Assembly: GCA_963976865.1 (NCBI GenBank)
Contig: CAXBLY010000005.1
Location: 1-64,000, forward strand
Origin: UBA1858 sp963976865
GTDB taxonomy: Bacteria > Pseudomonadota > Gammaproteobacteria > UBA4575
Length of the DNA: 64,000 nt
Direction of reading: 5' to 3'
Both the position numbers and the translations under genes were made by a program. Positions 15,281 to 23,195 of this stretch are shown here, in pieces. A model generated the notes under the pieces. The model made no database searches. It had not been told where the DNA came from and was given only the letters and a program-made list of their open reading frames with translations. Position 1 is the first letter of the stretch; each line of letters begins with the position of its first letter.

Positions 15281-15967
15281 ATGAGTATTACGAGCGTAAT
15301 CATTGTAGAAGACGAGCCCAAGATTGCACAATTGTTAGTCGAGTACATACAGCGAGAGAATTATCAGGTCACCGTATTGAATGAAGGCTCACAAGCTGTT
15401 GAGATTATAATTAACCATAATCCCAGCATTGTGATTTTAGATCTCATGCTGCCTGGAAAGGATGGTTTGACTATTTGCAAGGAAGTTAGACAAAGCTCAG
15501 ATGTACCTATTATTATGCTGACTGCCAAAGTAGATGAAATAGATCGGCTTGTTGGGCTTGAGTTGGGGGCAGATGACTATATCTGTAAACCTTTTAGTCC
15601 GCGTGAAGTGGTTGCGCGAATACGTACCATCCTCAGAAGAGTGCAACAACTGCCGAGAGAAGAAGCCGAGAATGAATTAACATACCAGAATATCACACTG
15701 CACCTGGATCGATATCAGTGTGAAGTTACTGGTCAGCGTATTGAGCTTACACCTGTTGAATTTCGGATGTTACAGGCGTTGATGTCTAAACCTGGGCGGG
15801 TATATTCCAGAGACAGTTTGATGGGTATTAGTTATGCAGACAACCGTATCGTTAGCGATCGTACTATTGATAGTCATGTAAAAAATTTGCGTAAAAAACT
15901 TTCGCTGGTACCAGGCACCGATGATCTTATTCATTCTATTTACGGAGTTGGATATAAAATAGAGTAA
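15281..15967 (+). CDS. BaeR-like OmpR-family response regulator
   Basis: A 228-residue response regulator. The receiver domain (residues ~5-118) has the acidic pocket VEDEPK, the phosphorylatable Asp54 in ILDLMLPG, and the conserved CKPFSP lysine. The C-terminal ~95 residues are an OmpR/PhoB winged helix (LTPVEFRMLQALMSKPGRVY). The start at 15281 overlaps the in-frame stop of the kinase's original reading (ATGA), which shows the two were translationally coupled. The frame is also open from 15239, but that would add unrelated residues. BaeSR systems respond to envelope stress; the Spy-like gene directly downstream supports a similar role here. Confidence 0.92.
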   Translation: MSITSVIIVEDEPKIAQLLVEYIQRENYQVTVLNEGSQAVEIIINHNPSIVILDLMLPGKDGLTICKEVRQSSDVPIIMLTAKVDEIDRLVGLELGADDYICKPFSPREVVARIRTILRRVQQLPREEAENELTYQNITLHLDRYQCEVTGQRIELTPVEFRMLQALMSKPGRVYSRDSLMGISYADNRIVSDRTIDSHVKNLRKKLSLVPGTDDLIHSIYGVGYKIE

Positions 15968-16073
15968 GACAGATACTGCAAGCTCCATAATTTCTCCACT
16001 TTCCTTCCTCATCCTCTCCTTGTTTCAAAGTAATACTGTAGTCACTTTAACGAAACATAGACAGGAGAATAAT

Positions 16074-16382
16074 ATGAACCGATTAATTCCAGGCTTATTT
16101 TTAGCTGCAATTCTGGGTGTTGGTGCGACTAATGCATCGGCATGTCCTTCAGGTGGAAAAGGCGACCGCGTCGATCGTGTGGCTGAAAAACTTGAACTTA
16201 CAACTGAGCAGGAAACCCGGTTTCGGGAGATCATGCAGGCGAAACGTGCAAACATGAAAATTTATCATGAAACACAACGCACTGACACGCTTAATCAGTT
16301 AAGTGGAGTACTAACTGCTGATCAGCTTGCTAAATTTGAAAAAATGGCAGAGCGAAAATCTCATCATAAAAAGGGAAAATAA
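16074..16382 (+). CDS. Spy/CpxP-like periplasmic protein
   Basis: A 102-residue small exported protein. The signal peptide is MNRLIPGLFLAAILGVG, ending ATNASA with probable cleavage before CPSG. A helical mature part follows, containing the LTTEQETRF motif (LTxxQ of the Spy/CpxP family) and a second LTADQLAKF, with a basic histidine- and lysine-rich tail. Spy is a periplasmic chaperone and CpxP an envelope-stress regulator, both controlled by BaeSR or CpxAR. GACAGGAG lies 6 bases before ATG 16074, which is chosen over the longer open frame from 16020. Its position just after the BaeR-like gene suggests it is a target of that system. Confidence 0.85.
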   Translation: MNRLIPGLFLAAILGVGATNASACPSGGKGDRVDRVAEKLELTTEQETRFREIMQAKRANMKIYHETQRTDTLNQLSGVLTADQLAKFEKMAERKSHHKKGK

Positions 16383-16439
16383 CCTGGATGCAGGTGAGCC
16401 AGGTTTAGTTTACTGAAATTGAGTTTAAATAAGCAAACC

Positions 16440-16466
16440 GGGGTTCCTGTGGTTTACAGGAACCCC
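16440..16466 (+). terminator. Strong hairpin after the Spy-like gene
   Basis: GGGGTTCCTGT and ACAGGAACCCC form an 11-bp perfect stem with a 5-base loop. Only ATTT follows, so it is not a classical T-tract terminator, but its position 58 bases after the Spy-like stop fits a transcript end or processing site. It also lies 18 bases before the next start codon. Confidence 0.55.
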
Positions 16467-16483
16467 ATTTAGGAAAATTAGAA

Positions 16484-17065
16484 ATGAATATTGAGAATAC
16501 TAAAATACAGAGCATTGTCGGCATAGTTGCCACAGCCTTGATAATACTTTTGGGTTTAATGGTATCTTCAACCGGTAATGCAGCGCCAAAGCATGAAAAT
16601 GAACGTCATGCATCACACAATCGTGGGCGGGTAATACACCATGGACCTGAACGACGGGAAAATTACCGGCATGTCAGACACCATCGTAATGTCACCGTCG
16701 TTAGATCATACGGTCATCCGTATCGTGGATATGGGCATTACTATAATGATGACGATGCACATGCGTGGCTTGCATTTACTGCCATTACTTTAAAGATTCT
16801 GGATAATCTCAATGAGCAGCAACAACGTGAACATGAAGCAGCGCAAGTAAAAGCGACCAATATGAAAGTTGGTGAGACTATCGTCTGGAATGAAGCAGGT
16901 GCATCAGGGTCAGTGACAGTAGTGCGAGATGGCACCAGTACTTCTGGTCGATACTGCCGAGAGTATCAGCAAAATGTAACGATAGGTGGGAAAACAGAAT
17001 CTGCGTACGGGACTGCCTGTATGCAAGCTGATGGCACCTGGGAAGTTGTATCGACGGGAGCCTGA
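16484..17065 (+). CDS. Exported 17-kDa-surface-antigen-like protein
   Basis: A 193-residue protein with a signal peptide (residues ~1-34; hydrophobic core IVGIVATALIILLGLMVSS, probable cleavage after GNAA). A histidine-, arginine- and tyrosine-rich low-complexity stretch follows (~36-88). The C-terminal domain contains GRYCREYQQNVTIGGKTESA then YGTACMQADGTWEVVS, the cysteine-pair end of the rickettsial 17-kDa antigen/SmpA-like outer-membrane family. It lacks the lipobox of the classic lipoproteins. A short helical stretch (KILDNLNEQQQREHEAAQ) links the parts. It lies behind the hairpin of the Spy-like gene and is probably an envelope protein. Confidence 0.72.
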   Translation: MNIENTKIQSIVGIVATALIILLGLMVSSTGNAAPKHENERHASHNRGRVIHHGPERRENYRHVRHHRNVTVVRSYGHPYRGYGHYYNDDDAHAWLAFTAITLKILDNLNEQQQREHEAAQVKATNMKVGETIVWNEAGASGSVTVVRDGTSTSGRYCREYQQNVTIGGKTESAYGTACMQADGTWEVVSTGA

Positions 17066-17371
17066 AGTACAAATAAAAATATAAAGAGTATTAAGAAAGA
17101 AAAAGAGGATAAGCAGCCCTTAATTCAAACTCACGGGCGAGACAAGGATTTGAAAGTCAAGCTAATCCAATATGGAAATGCTGCATTTTGTGTGAGCATG
17201 CTTGGAAAAGATATAAGACGTCGCTGATATATGTATAACTGGTGAAGTAAATATATATTGTTGGCCAATATATGTCGCTCGGTAATTTTTTTTGCCTGAT
17301 ATGATTATATCTATGGTTATACATGATTTGTTGTATAATTTTCGTGATTAAACAATAACTGGCGAATTTTT
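17066..17371. other. Intergenic region with two AT-rich inverted repeats
   Basis: About 305 bases without a gene. Two inverted repeats stand out upstream of the PEP-CTERM gene: ATATATTG / CAATATAT with a 5-base loop near 17252-17272, and TTATACA / TGTATAA with an 8-base spacer near 17314-17337. The second lies just before the start at 17372 and could be an operator or part of the promoter; this is inference. Confidence 0.35.
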
Positions 17372-18121
17372 ATGAGAAAAATGACAATGAGCATAACATT
17401 TTCACAATTTTCAATTTCAGTCTTAATGTTTTTTGGGTTGATTTCACTCGTGCATGCTGAGTTGATTGCTGTTGGTACAGGGGATCTCAATGTGGTCGGA
17501 TCCAGCTCACCCGAAACGAATGCGCGGGATGAGGATAATCTGGTTAATAATACTGGTGTTGGGGTGGATGTTATTACTTCAAAACTCATTGTTAATACAG
17601 GTCAGCCAAATGGGAATAACTGGAATACTACAACTTCGACTGCAGGAATTACTTTTGATCTGGGTGATGTGTTCAATATAGATTTTATTCAGATATGGAA
17701 TTTTAACGATAGCTTTGGTAACAATGATTTTGGTGCTTCATCTATTGATCTGCTTGTCTCAAATGTGGGGACAAACGCGTTAAATGCCGACTTTTCTAGT
17801 TCGATGGTGCTAGCTACATTACTGATTGATGAGGCAACAGGCAGTTTGAGGTATTTCGGAGAAAATTATCGTTTTAATCAGAAAATGGAATCTGATATCC
17901 CAGATGAGTTGGGCGGAGACTTCAATGATTTTTCCAGTACTAATGTACAGGGGCGTTTTGTACGATTTGCAAATCTAGATGGTAGCGAGAGTTTCGGGGG
18001 TCGCACAGGATTATCTGAAGTGAGGTTTTACGGAACACCGGTACCATTACCGGGGGCAGTCTGGCTGTTTGGTGCAGGTCTTGTTGGTCTGATTGGATAC
18101 AGCAGAAGAAAAATATCTTAG
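17372..18121 (+). CDS. Exported PEP-CTERM protein with discoidin-like fold
   Basis: A 249-residue exported protein with a signal peptide at ~1-29 (hydrophobic core ISVLMFFGLISLVHA). The mature part is rich in asparagine, serine and aspartate. GITFDLGDVFNIDFIQIWNF and the closing GRTGLSEVRFYG are in the style of F5/8 type C (discoidin-like) carbohydrate-binding domains. It ends with a PEP-CTERM tail: VPLPGAVWLFGAGLVGLIG then YSRRKIS. Such proteins are sorted and cut by exosortase, often in biofilm or exopolysaccharide-producing bacteria. No exosortase or polysaccharide genes lie in the window. The ATG is chosen because the signal peptide follows it directly. Confidence 0.8.
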   Translation: MRKMTMSITFSQFSISVLMFFGLISLVHAELIAVGTGDLNVVGSSSPETNARDEDNLVNNTGVGVDVITSKLIVNTGQPNGNNWNTTTSTAGITFDLGDVFNIDFIQIWNFNDSFGNNDFGASSIDLLVSNVGTNALNADFSSSMVLATLLIDEATGSLRYFGENYRFNQKMESDIPDELGGDFNDFSSTNVQGRFVRFANLDGSESFGGRTGLSEVRFYGTPVPLPGAVWLFGAGLVGLIGYSRRKIS

Positions 18122-18249
18122 GTAGAAATTCCTCGAATTAAACTCCTACATCAATGGCATAACGTCACAATATCCGGTTCGGCCCATTGTTCCAAATGAA
18201 ATGAAGTGGATGCTTGTATATGGGTTTACATTGGCCGTGATATTTTAAT

Positions 18250-18290
18250 GAATGACACGTATCTGCCTCAGGTTGAGATACGTGTCATTG
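18250..18290. terminator. Bidirectional terminator between convergent genes
   Basis: AATGACACGTATCT (18251-18264) pairs perfectly with AGATACGTGTCATT (18276-18289), an 14-bp stem with an 11-base loop. It is followed by GTTTG on the plus strand. It lies between the PEP-CTERM gene (+) and the cytochrome P460 gene (-), where it can serve both. Confidence 0.75.
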
Positions 18291-18304
18291 TTTGTGTAGA
18301 GTTG

Positions 18305-18886
18305 TTAATTGCCGGTGTTAAGGAGTGGGTAGCCGCTTAGGTACACCCAGTCATCATTTTTAGCGGGAATGTGACATGCGGTGCATTCAGCTTTGTAGCT
18401 TTTCGTTACCGTTTTATTCGGTTGATCTGAATTGAAAAGAGCCCAGCCCCATCCATCTCCCCAGAGTGGGTTGGAAGTAAAGCGCCCTTTTGTATCTTTA
18501 ATCATAATGAACCAGCCTTGTACTTCGCTGCCTCGACTGACAGTACCGGTCGTCATTTCAGCAGTTTCGCCTTTGAATAATTCTTTCATCAGGACCGCGC
18601 CATCAGGAAATTTTCCATGCTCGCGGTAATACTCTACAACACCGGGTTGTGTATAAACATTATGCAATGCCTCTGCGCCAGGTTTGGCAGATTCCTTGTT
18701 ATCTTCCACCTTTTTATTGGCGACGGACCAGGCACCGAGGAATACCCACTTGGTACGAAAATCCTTGGGTAATGAAATATTGCCCTGATCATCGACCAGT
18801 TCATCGTATGTTGTAGCAAATGCCGAGTCATCTGCAACGACATTAAGACTAAAAATCAGTAGCAGAAATGATAGTGAAATCCTCAT
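18305..18886 (-). CDS. Cytochrome P460-family periplasmic protein
   Basis: A 193-residue exported protein with a signal peptide at residues ~1-19 (MRISLSFLLLIFSLNVVA). It has a cytochrome P460 domain and the c-type haem motif CTACH within ECTACHIPAKNDDWVYLSGY near the C-terminus. P460 cytochromes oxidise hydroxylamine or nitric oxide in nitrifiers and others, but the family also occurs widely with unknown roles, and a haem cross-linking lysine cannot be confirmed here. AAAGGAAAAT lies 6 bases before ATG 18886; a longer frame opens at 18985 but would place residues before the signal peptide. A LysR-type gene lies divergent, a likely regulator. Confidence 0.82.
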   Translation of the reverse strand: MRISLSFLLLIFSLNVVADDSAFATTYDELVDDQGNISLPKDFRTKWVFLGAWSVANKKVEDNKESAKPGAEALHNVYTQPGVVEYYREHGKFPDGAVLMKELFKGETAEMTTGTVSRGSEVQGWFIMIKDTKGRFTSNPLWGDGWGWALFNSDQPNKTVTKSYKAECTACHIPAKNDDWVYLSGYPLLNTGN

Positions 18887-19076
18887 AATATTTTCCTTTG
18901 GTGTCAAAGTGCGTGAATAAAATAGTGGATTAAAATTTAGCAGGGCAGGGTTACATTTCCCAATAACTATTTGAGTGAAAGCCATAGTTATTGGTTATCG
19001 TTGAATAGAGAAGGAAGATTTCAGTGATATAATACGCGATCTTATAGATGAGTATGCATGGTAAATTAAACAATAA

Positions 19077-19955
19077 ATGGATTTTAATCAAATACGGTAC
19101 TTTTTGGCGCTTGCAAACACATTAAATTTTACGCGTGCCGCAGAACAATGCCATGTTACTCAACCTGCGCTCACGCAGGCAATTAAGAGAATGGAAGATG
19201 AACTTGGCGGCGAGCTGATTCGTCGAGACGGGAAATTTACCGAGCTGACTGATCTGGGCAAATCGTTGCGCCATCATTTCGAGCAGATTGATCGCACCAG
19301 ACACCTAGTTCAGGTGACGGCAAAAGCTGTCAACGCTGGTGAAATAGCTGAGCTTAATATAGGCATCATGTGCACGATAGGGCCACGCATTCTTGCGGGT
19401 ATGCTGGATGCTTTTCAGGTGCAGCATCCTATGATTTCATTGGTACTGCATGATGTCACTTTGTCTGGTATTCCTGAGTTACTTCTATCAGGAGCCGTCG
19501 ATGGTGTTTTTTGCGCGCGACATAACACCGTAAATAATGATGTTGAGTATATGCACCTGTTTGAAGAGCCTATGGTGGTCGCATTTCCTCGCGGCCACGA
19601 ATTATCACAACTGGATGCAGTGCCTTTGCATGTAATTTCGGAACATCACTATGTGGAACGGTTATATTGTGAGTTCCGTGATGAGTTTATGGATTATTTC
19701 AAAGAACAGGGGCTGGACTTGAATGTTGTATTCAGCAGCCAGCGTGAAGACTGGATCCAGAGTCTGGTTAGAGATGGGGTGGGTGTCAGTACAATCCCGA
19801 AGTATTCACTTTTGAGTCCGGAGCTTGATTACAGGGAGATTGTAGACCCTTGCCTGAAACGTAATGTGGAGTTTGCCTTTGTTGAGCAGAAAAACTCATC
19901 ACCTGCTCTGAAGATGCTGATGGAGCATGTGAGAAAGTATAACTGGCCAGGTTAA
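19077..19955 (+). CDS. LysR-family transcriptional regulator
   Basis: A 292-residue LysR-type regulator. The N-terminal helix-turn-helix (residues ~1-60) reads NFTRAAEQCHVTQPALTQAI, a close match to the OxyR/CysB-like signature. Residues ~90-290 form the effector domain. It is divergent from the cytochrome P460 gene with 190 bases between the starts, the classical position for a regulator of its neighbour. Two cysteines (in IMCTIGP and LYCEFRD) are present, but the OxyR redox pair cannot be assigned, so the signal is unknown. Confidence 0.9.
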   Translation: MDFNQIRYFLALANTLNFTRAAEQCHVTQPALTQAIKRMEDELGGELIRRDGKFTELTDLGKSLRHHFEQIDRTRHLVQVTAKAVNAGEIAELNIGIMCTIGPRILAGMLDAFQVQHPMISLVLHDVTLSGIPELLLSGAVDGVFCARHNTVNNDVEYMHLFEEPMVVAFPRGHELSQLDAVPLHVISEHHYVERLYCEFRDEFMDYFKEQGLDLNVVFSSQREDWIQSLVRDGVGVSTIPKYSLLSPELDYREIVDPCLKRNVEFAFVEQKNSSPALKMLMEHVRKYNWPG

Positions 19956-20105
19956 GCTGCATCGCTGAAATTTATATGATGTTGTCCATATGCAATCTTT
20001 GCTGCAATAACTTTGTATTAACAGCCAGTGAATCGATGGCGTCGAATTAGTCCTGAACAGGATGGTTCAGATAATTGAATAAATTGCGTGGCAGACGTAC
20101 CTAAT

Positions 20106-20137
20106 AAAAAAGCCCGCTGATAACAGCAGGCTTTTTT
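20106..20137. terminator. Bidirectional intrinsic terminator
   Basis: AAAAAAGCCCGCTG (20106-20119), loop ATAA, then CAGCAGGCTTTTTT (20124-20137). The stem has one mismatch and runs of A and T on both sides, so it can end the LysR transcript (+) and the dihaem lipoprotein transcript (-). Confidence 0.9.
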
Positions 20138-20161
20138 GGTCTTCTGTTGGTTGCCTAACGT

Positions 20162-22000
20162 TTAGGGCACAGTGCTAAAGTTGTTGAATACATAGGCAGC
20201 AATAGCATCTGCACATGTCTGGTCACATACTACTGCTGGATCTTCACCAGAACCAATACCTATTAGTGCCGTGAAGCCGCTGCTGAGTGTTGAAACAGGC
20301 ATGTTGGTTAGTGTGTAATCCCTGAATGCTGTCTGGCTATCACATCTTGCGCCGCAGCTTCCGGGGGCAATAGGTGTGCTTGTGAGCAAGTCGCCAAATA
20401 CTGCCTGACCTGCGTCGTTACCAAGACCGGCGGAGCCATGGCATGTTTCACAACTCTCAGTGACAGTGCCATCATTCATGTTGAATACCTGACGGTAAAG
20501 CTGCTGACCAATTTCCAGCTGACTTAGATCATCATCTGTATTGGTTACAGTGACGTCTGCAACATCATTTGCCGTTAATGCATCATAGCCTGCGTCCAGG
20601 CTTGACGGGTCACCGGTAACGATAGTGTATTGAACATCGTTATCATCGAGCGCATCATCTTGTCCTGTAACGGTGACTGTTTGCTGAATGTTCCAGTTAG
20701 CCGTGGTAAATGTTAATAATGCTGGTGCGACAGTTCCTTCAGCAGTATTGCTGCTTGAAAGTGGAACAGTGACATCTGCGCTGGGCATTGATTGCAAGAC
20801 CACGGTGAAAGTAGCTGACGCACCTGCTTCTGTGGTGATTAAACCATTGACAGGTGCTACGGTAATTCCAGCAGGTGGAGGTATTTCATTGTCATTGTTT
20901 ACTACGGAAACATCGGATGCGTCGCGCAGATTATATTCAGGATCAGCGCTGACTGCAGGATTGGTAGTAATCATGTAGTTTACAGCGCCGTCCAGGTTGA
21001 CATCATCCACGCCGGTAATGGTCACAGTCTGAGGGATATTATAATTCAGGCTGGTAAAGGTCAGCGAGGCTGGAGCAACAGTGCCCTCATTGGTGTTTGA
21101 GCTTTCAAGACCAATAGTGACATCATCCGTTGGCATAGAGTCCAGTGAAACCTGGAATGTAGCGGTGAGTCCGCCTTCATCTGTAATTAAACCATTAATA
21201 GGTGTCACTGTAATGCCTGCAACGGCAGCAACATCATTGTCATTGTTAGTCACAGTTACGTCAGCAATACTTCGGTTTGAATAATCCGGGTCAGCGCTGA
21301 CAGCAGGGCCCATCATAATTGAATAAGTAACATTACCATCGACATTCCCGTCATCCACACCGGTAACAATAATCGATTTATTGATATTCCAGTCTGCACT
21401 TGTGAAGGTTAGTGAGGGAAGACTGACTGTGCCTTCGTTTGTATTGCTGCTGACTACATTGATTGTGACATCAAATGCTGGTTCAGAATCTAGTCGCAGC
21501 ATGATTGTAGTAGTGGCACCAGACTCATCTGTTGTTGGATTGGCTGATGCGGTAACACTGATTCCGGGTGTTGGTGCAGCGGGTGTATTCGGGATAATCC
21601 ATTGCTCCATCATGTATTCTGCAATATCGTAGGCACACGATCCAGCAGACAAGTCTGGGCAGGCACCAACATTACCCTGAGGCATTGTACTGGCGATTAC
21701 TGATGCCAGAGATGCGACATCTGTACATGAAGCACAGCCAAATGGGTCGGGTGCAGCAACATTGATTGGTTGTGGTGCTGTTCCACCGCTGCCATCAGCG
21801 CCATGGCAGCCAACGCAACCAAGGGCAGTTTCACGATAAAAGTTTGCACCACTTATTACATTAGGGTTACTTGAAGTAACGGTAGGGGTTATGTTCGCAG
21901 CAGAACCACCAGTGCTACCTCCGGATGATTGTCCTCCGCAGGCATATAATGACGCTAGAGTCACTAACGATAATATTGAAACTCGAATTGCATGCAACAT
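20162..22000 (-). CDS. Dihaem c-type cytochrome lipoprotein with beta-sandwich repeats
   Basis: A 612-residue exported lipoprotein. The signal peptide has a lipobox ending SLYAC with lipidated Cys21. The first haem-c motif is CVGCH (Cys62, Cys65, His66), followed by two cysteine pairs (CASC and, after PQGNVG, ACPD). The middle (residues ~145-490) is three tandem repeats of about 105-115 residues, each with VTVTPINGLITDEGG-type starts and SSNTNEGTVAPASLTFT, then a TVTxTGxDD element, a Calx-beta-like sandwich pattern. The C-terminal domain holds a second CETCH (Cys517, Cys520, His521) and two more cysteines. It may carry electrons at the outer membrane or cell surface. The ATG has GAGGGG just upstream. 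Confidence 0.82.
   Translation of the reverse strand: MLHAIRVSILSLVTLASLYACGGQSSGGSTGGSAANITPTVTSSNPNVISGANFYRETALGCVGCHGADGSGGTAPQPINVAAPDPFGCASCTDVASLASVIASTMPQGNVGACPDLSAGSCAYDIAEYMMEQWIIPNTPAAPTPGISVTASANPTTDESGATTTIMLRLDSEPAFDVTINVVSSNTNEGTVSLPSLTFTSADWNINKSIIVTGVDDGNVDGNVTYSIMMGPAVSADPDYSNRSIADVTVTNNDNDVAAVAGITVTPINGLITDEGGLTATFQVSLDSMPTDDVTIGLESSNTNEGTVAPASLTFTSLNYNIPQTVTITGVDDVNLDGAVNYMITTNPAVSADPEYNLRDASDVSVVNNDNEIPPPAGITVAPVNGLITTEAGASATFTVVLQSMPSADVTVPLSSSNTAEGTVAPALLTFTTANWNIQQTVTVTGQDDALDDNDVQYTIVTGDPSSLDAGYDALTANDVADVTVTNTDDDLSQLEIGQQLYRQVFNMNDGTVTESCETCHGSAGLGNDAGQAVFGDLLTSTPIAPGSCGARCDSQTAFRDYTLTNMPVSTLSSGFTALIGIGSGEDPAVVCDQTCADAIAAYVFNNFSTVP
20500..21550 (-). repeat. Three tandem ~330-bp repeats inside the dihaem lipoprotein gene
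   Basis: The middle of the gene is built of three related copies, each coding for about 110 residues and separated by ND or NDNE linkers. The repeated protein phrases are SSNTNEGTV, SADP(E/D)Y and VTITGVDD. The copies share long stretches at the DNA level but have drifted. The repeats could recombine and change the length of the surface domain; boundaries are approximate. Confidence 0.6.
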
Positions 22001-22341
22001 TTTTTAACCCCTCATGGTTTTACGCTGTTACCGCGAGAAAACTTTTTATTTGTCTATGCACCGGAATAATTTTGGAATTAATAACAGATGCACAGTTAAT
22101 TCAATTGTGTGACGCATTCTTGGTAATTTCAGTGTGTGAAAACCAGAGAGGCCGACAATTGGTACTTTTCTCCCTATCAGTGGTTATGTGTGAATGACTA
22201 GAAGTTATTGGCAGGGCGATAAAATATGCTCGTCGAGCAGAATCCTGTGAATTTGCATTGATCTTGATTGATCAATGCACTGGATATGCGAGAAATACTG
22301 AAGTGATGGAAAGATTAAATGGCGTAAAAAGCGAATGCTGT
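22001..22341. other. Intergenic region with inverted repeats
   Basis: About 340 bases with no credible gene on either strand. It contains a perfect 10-bp hairpin (TGCATTGATC 22254-22263, GATCAATGCA 22270-22279, six-base loop TTGATT) and the palindrome GCTCGTCGAGC near 22229. The hairpin may end the minus-strand cysteine-rich gene that stops at 22342, but a T-tract is lacking on that strand. Confidence 0.4.
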
Positions 22342-22611
22342 TTACGCAGATTCCGAGTACATATGCGTTTCTTTCATGACTTCGACGTAAGCTTGTGCGC
22401 TCTGCGCAAATTCAAGAAATTCATGTTTGCTCATGGCAGCATATAATTTCCAGAATGGTTCCTTGCAGAAGCCTATGTGCAGCCCTCCCATATTCTGGCA
22501 TTCGCAAAATGAGATAATGAGCTGATTGTGTAAATAGTGTGGGCGAGTATTCATGTTGCACTTTGGACATAATGTGCAAATTCCTCTGCTGGCGATATTG
22601 TTTGTATGCAT
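22342..22611 (-). CDS. Small cysteine-rich (zinc-ribbon-like) protein, hypothetical
   Basis: An 89-residue protein that I do not recognise. It has cysteines in CTLCPKC (Cys12, Cys15, Cys18) and FCEC (Cys36, Cys38), spaced like a zinc ribbon, then Cys49, and a helical acidic tail (HEFLEFAQSAQAYVEVMKET). No Shine-Dalgarno sequence precedes the ATG at 22611, which lowers confidence. It is soluble. If real it may bind zinc or nucleic acid. An overlapping shorter frame on the other strand looks like noise. Confidence 0.42.
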   Translation of the reverse strand: MHTNNIASRGICTLCPKCNMNTRPHYLHNQLIISFCECQNMGGLHIGFCKEPFWKLYAAMSKHEFLEFAQSAQAYVEVMKETHMYSESA

Positions 22612-22843
22612 GAGTATATTGATAATAGTTTAAATCAGATGGATTATTCGTCAGGATTGTTACCGAAATATTAATAAAGCGTTATTTATTTGGCTGATGA
22701 TAAAAGGCCGTGTTTTTCAGATGTACAGGGTGATATTTCTTGACCTGGTACTCATTTCAGGAGTTACACTTAGCGCTAACATATTTATGTAATAAATATT
22801 GTATGTACTACCAAGGAAGAAAAACTGAATGGGGGAAGGCAAT

Positions 22844-23185
22844 ATGAAAGATATGGTCATAGATGCATGTAAGTGGTACGTAGATGAAAGCTCTGAAGAA
22901 AATGTCAAGAAAAAAGCTGCAGAGGAGTTTTCAAATCGATATAAGCCTTTGTTACACTTTTTTAAAGAAACAGGCCTGGTTCGTGAAGATAAAACCAATG
23001 AAAGAAACTGGTTGGACTTCGAATTAAAGATGTCTGACTTTACTGATGAAGGGCTTGAATTATTGATGCTGTGTCACGATAAATGGCTGGATGCCATTTC
23101 ACGTGGCTCTAATCCTGGGAACATAACGCTATGGCAGCGACAGTTAATCAGGCTAAGAGAAGAAGATCCTATGCTGCTGCATTAA
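22844..23185 (+). CDS. Hypothetical soluble protein
   Basis: A 113-residue, mostly helical, charged protein starting MKDMVIDACKWYVDESSEEN. I do not recognise a family. The ATG at 22844 is preceded by GGGGGAAGG with a good gap, so it is preferred to the ATG at 22829. It has no signal peptide or membrane helix. Features are two cysteines, an acidic middle (LELLMLCHDKWLDAI) and a WQRQLIRLREEDPM tail. It stands alone between intergenic regions and is convergent with the DUF5658 gene. Confidence 0.55.
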   Translation: MKDMVIDACKWYVDESSEENVKKKAAEEFSNRYKPLLHFFKETGLVREDKTNERNWLDFELKMSDFTDEGLELLMLCHDKWLDAISRGSNPGNITLWQRQLIRLREEDPMLLH

Positions 23186-23195
23186 TGAAAACATA

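Noticed and set aside
16020..16073. Longer N-terminus for the Spy-like protein
   Set aside because: It would put 18 polar residues before a normal signal peptide, while ATG 16074 has a good ribosome-binding site.
20688..21632. Three + strand frames opposite the lipoprotein repeats
   Set aside because: They recur at the repeat spacing as reverse images of the repeated coding sequence, so they are not separate genes.
22001..22341. tRNA or riboswitch in the intergenic region
   Set aside because: The hairpins do not form a cloverleaf, and no CCA end, T-loop or known riboswitch core is visible.
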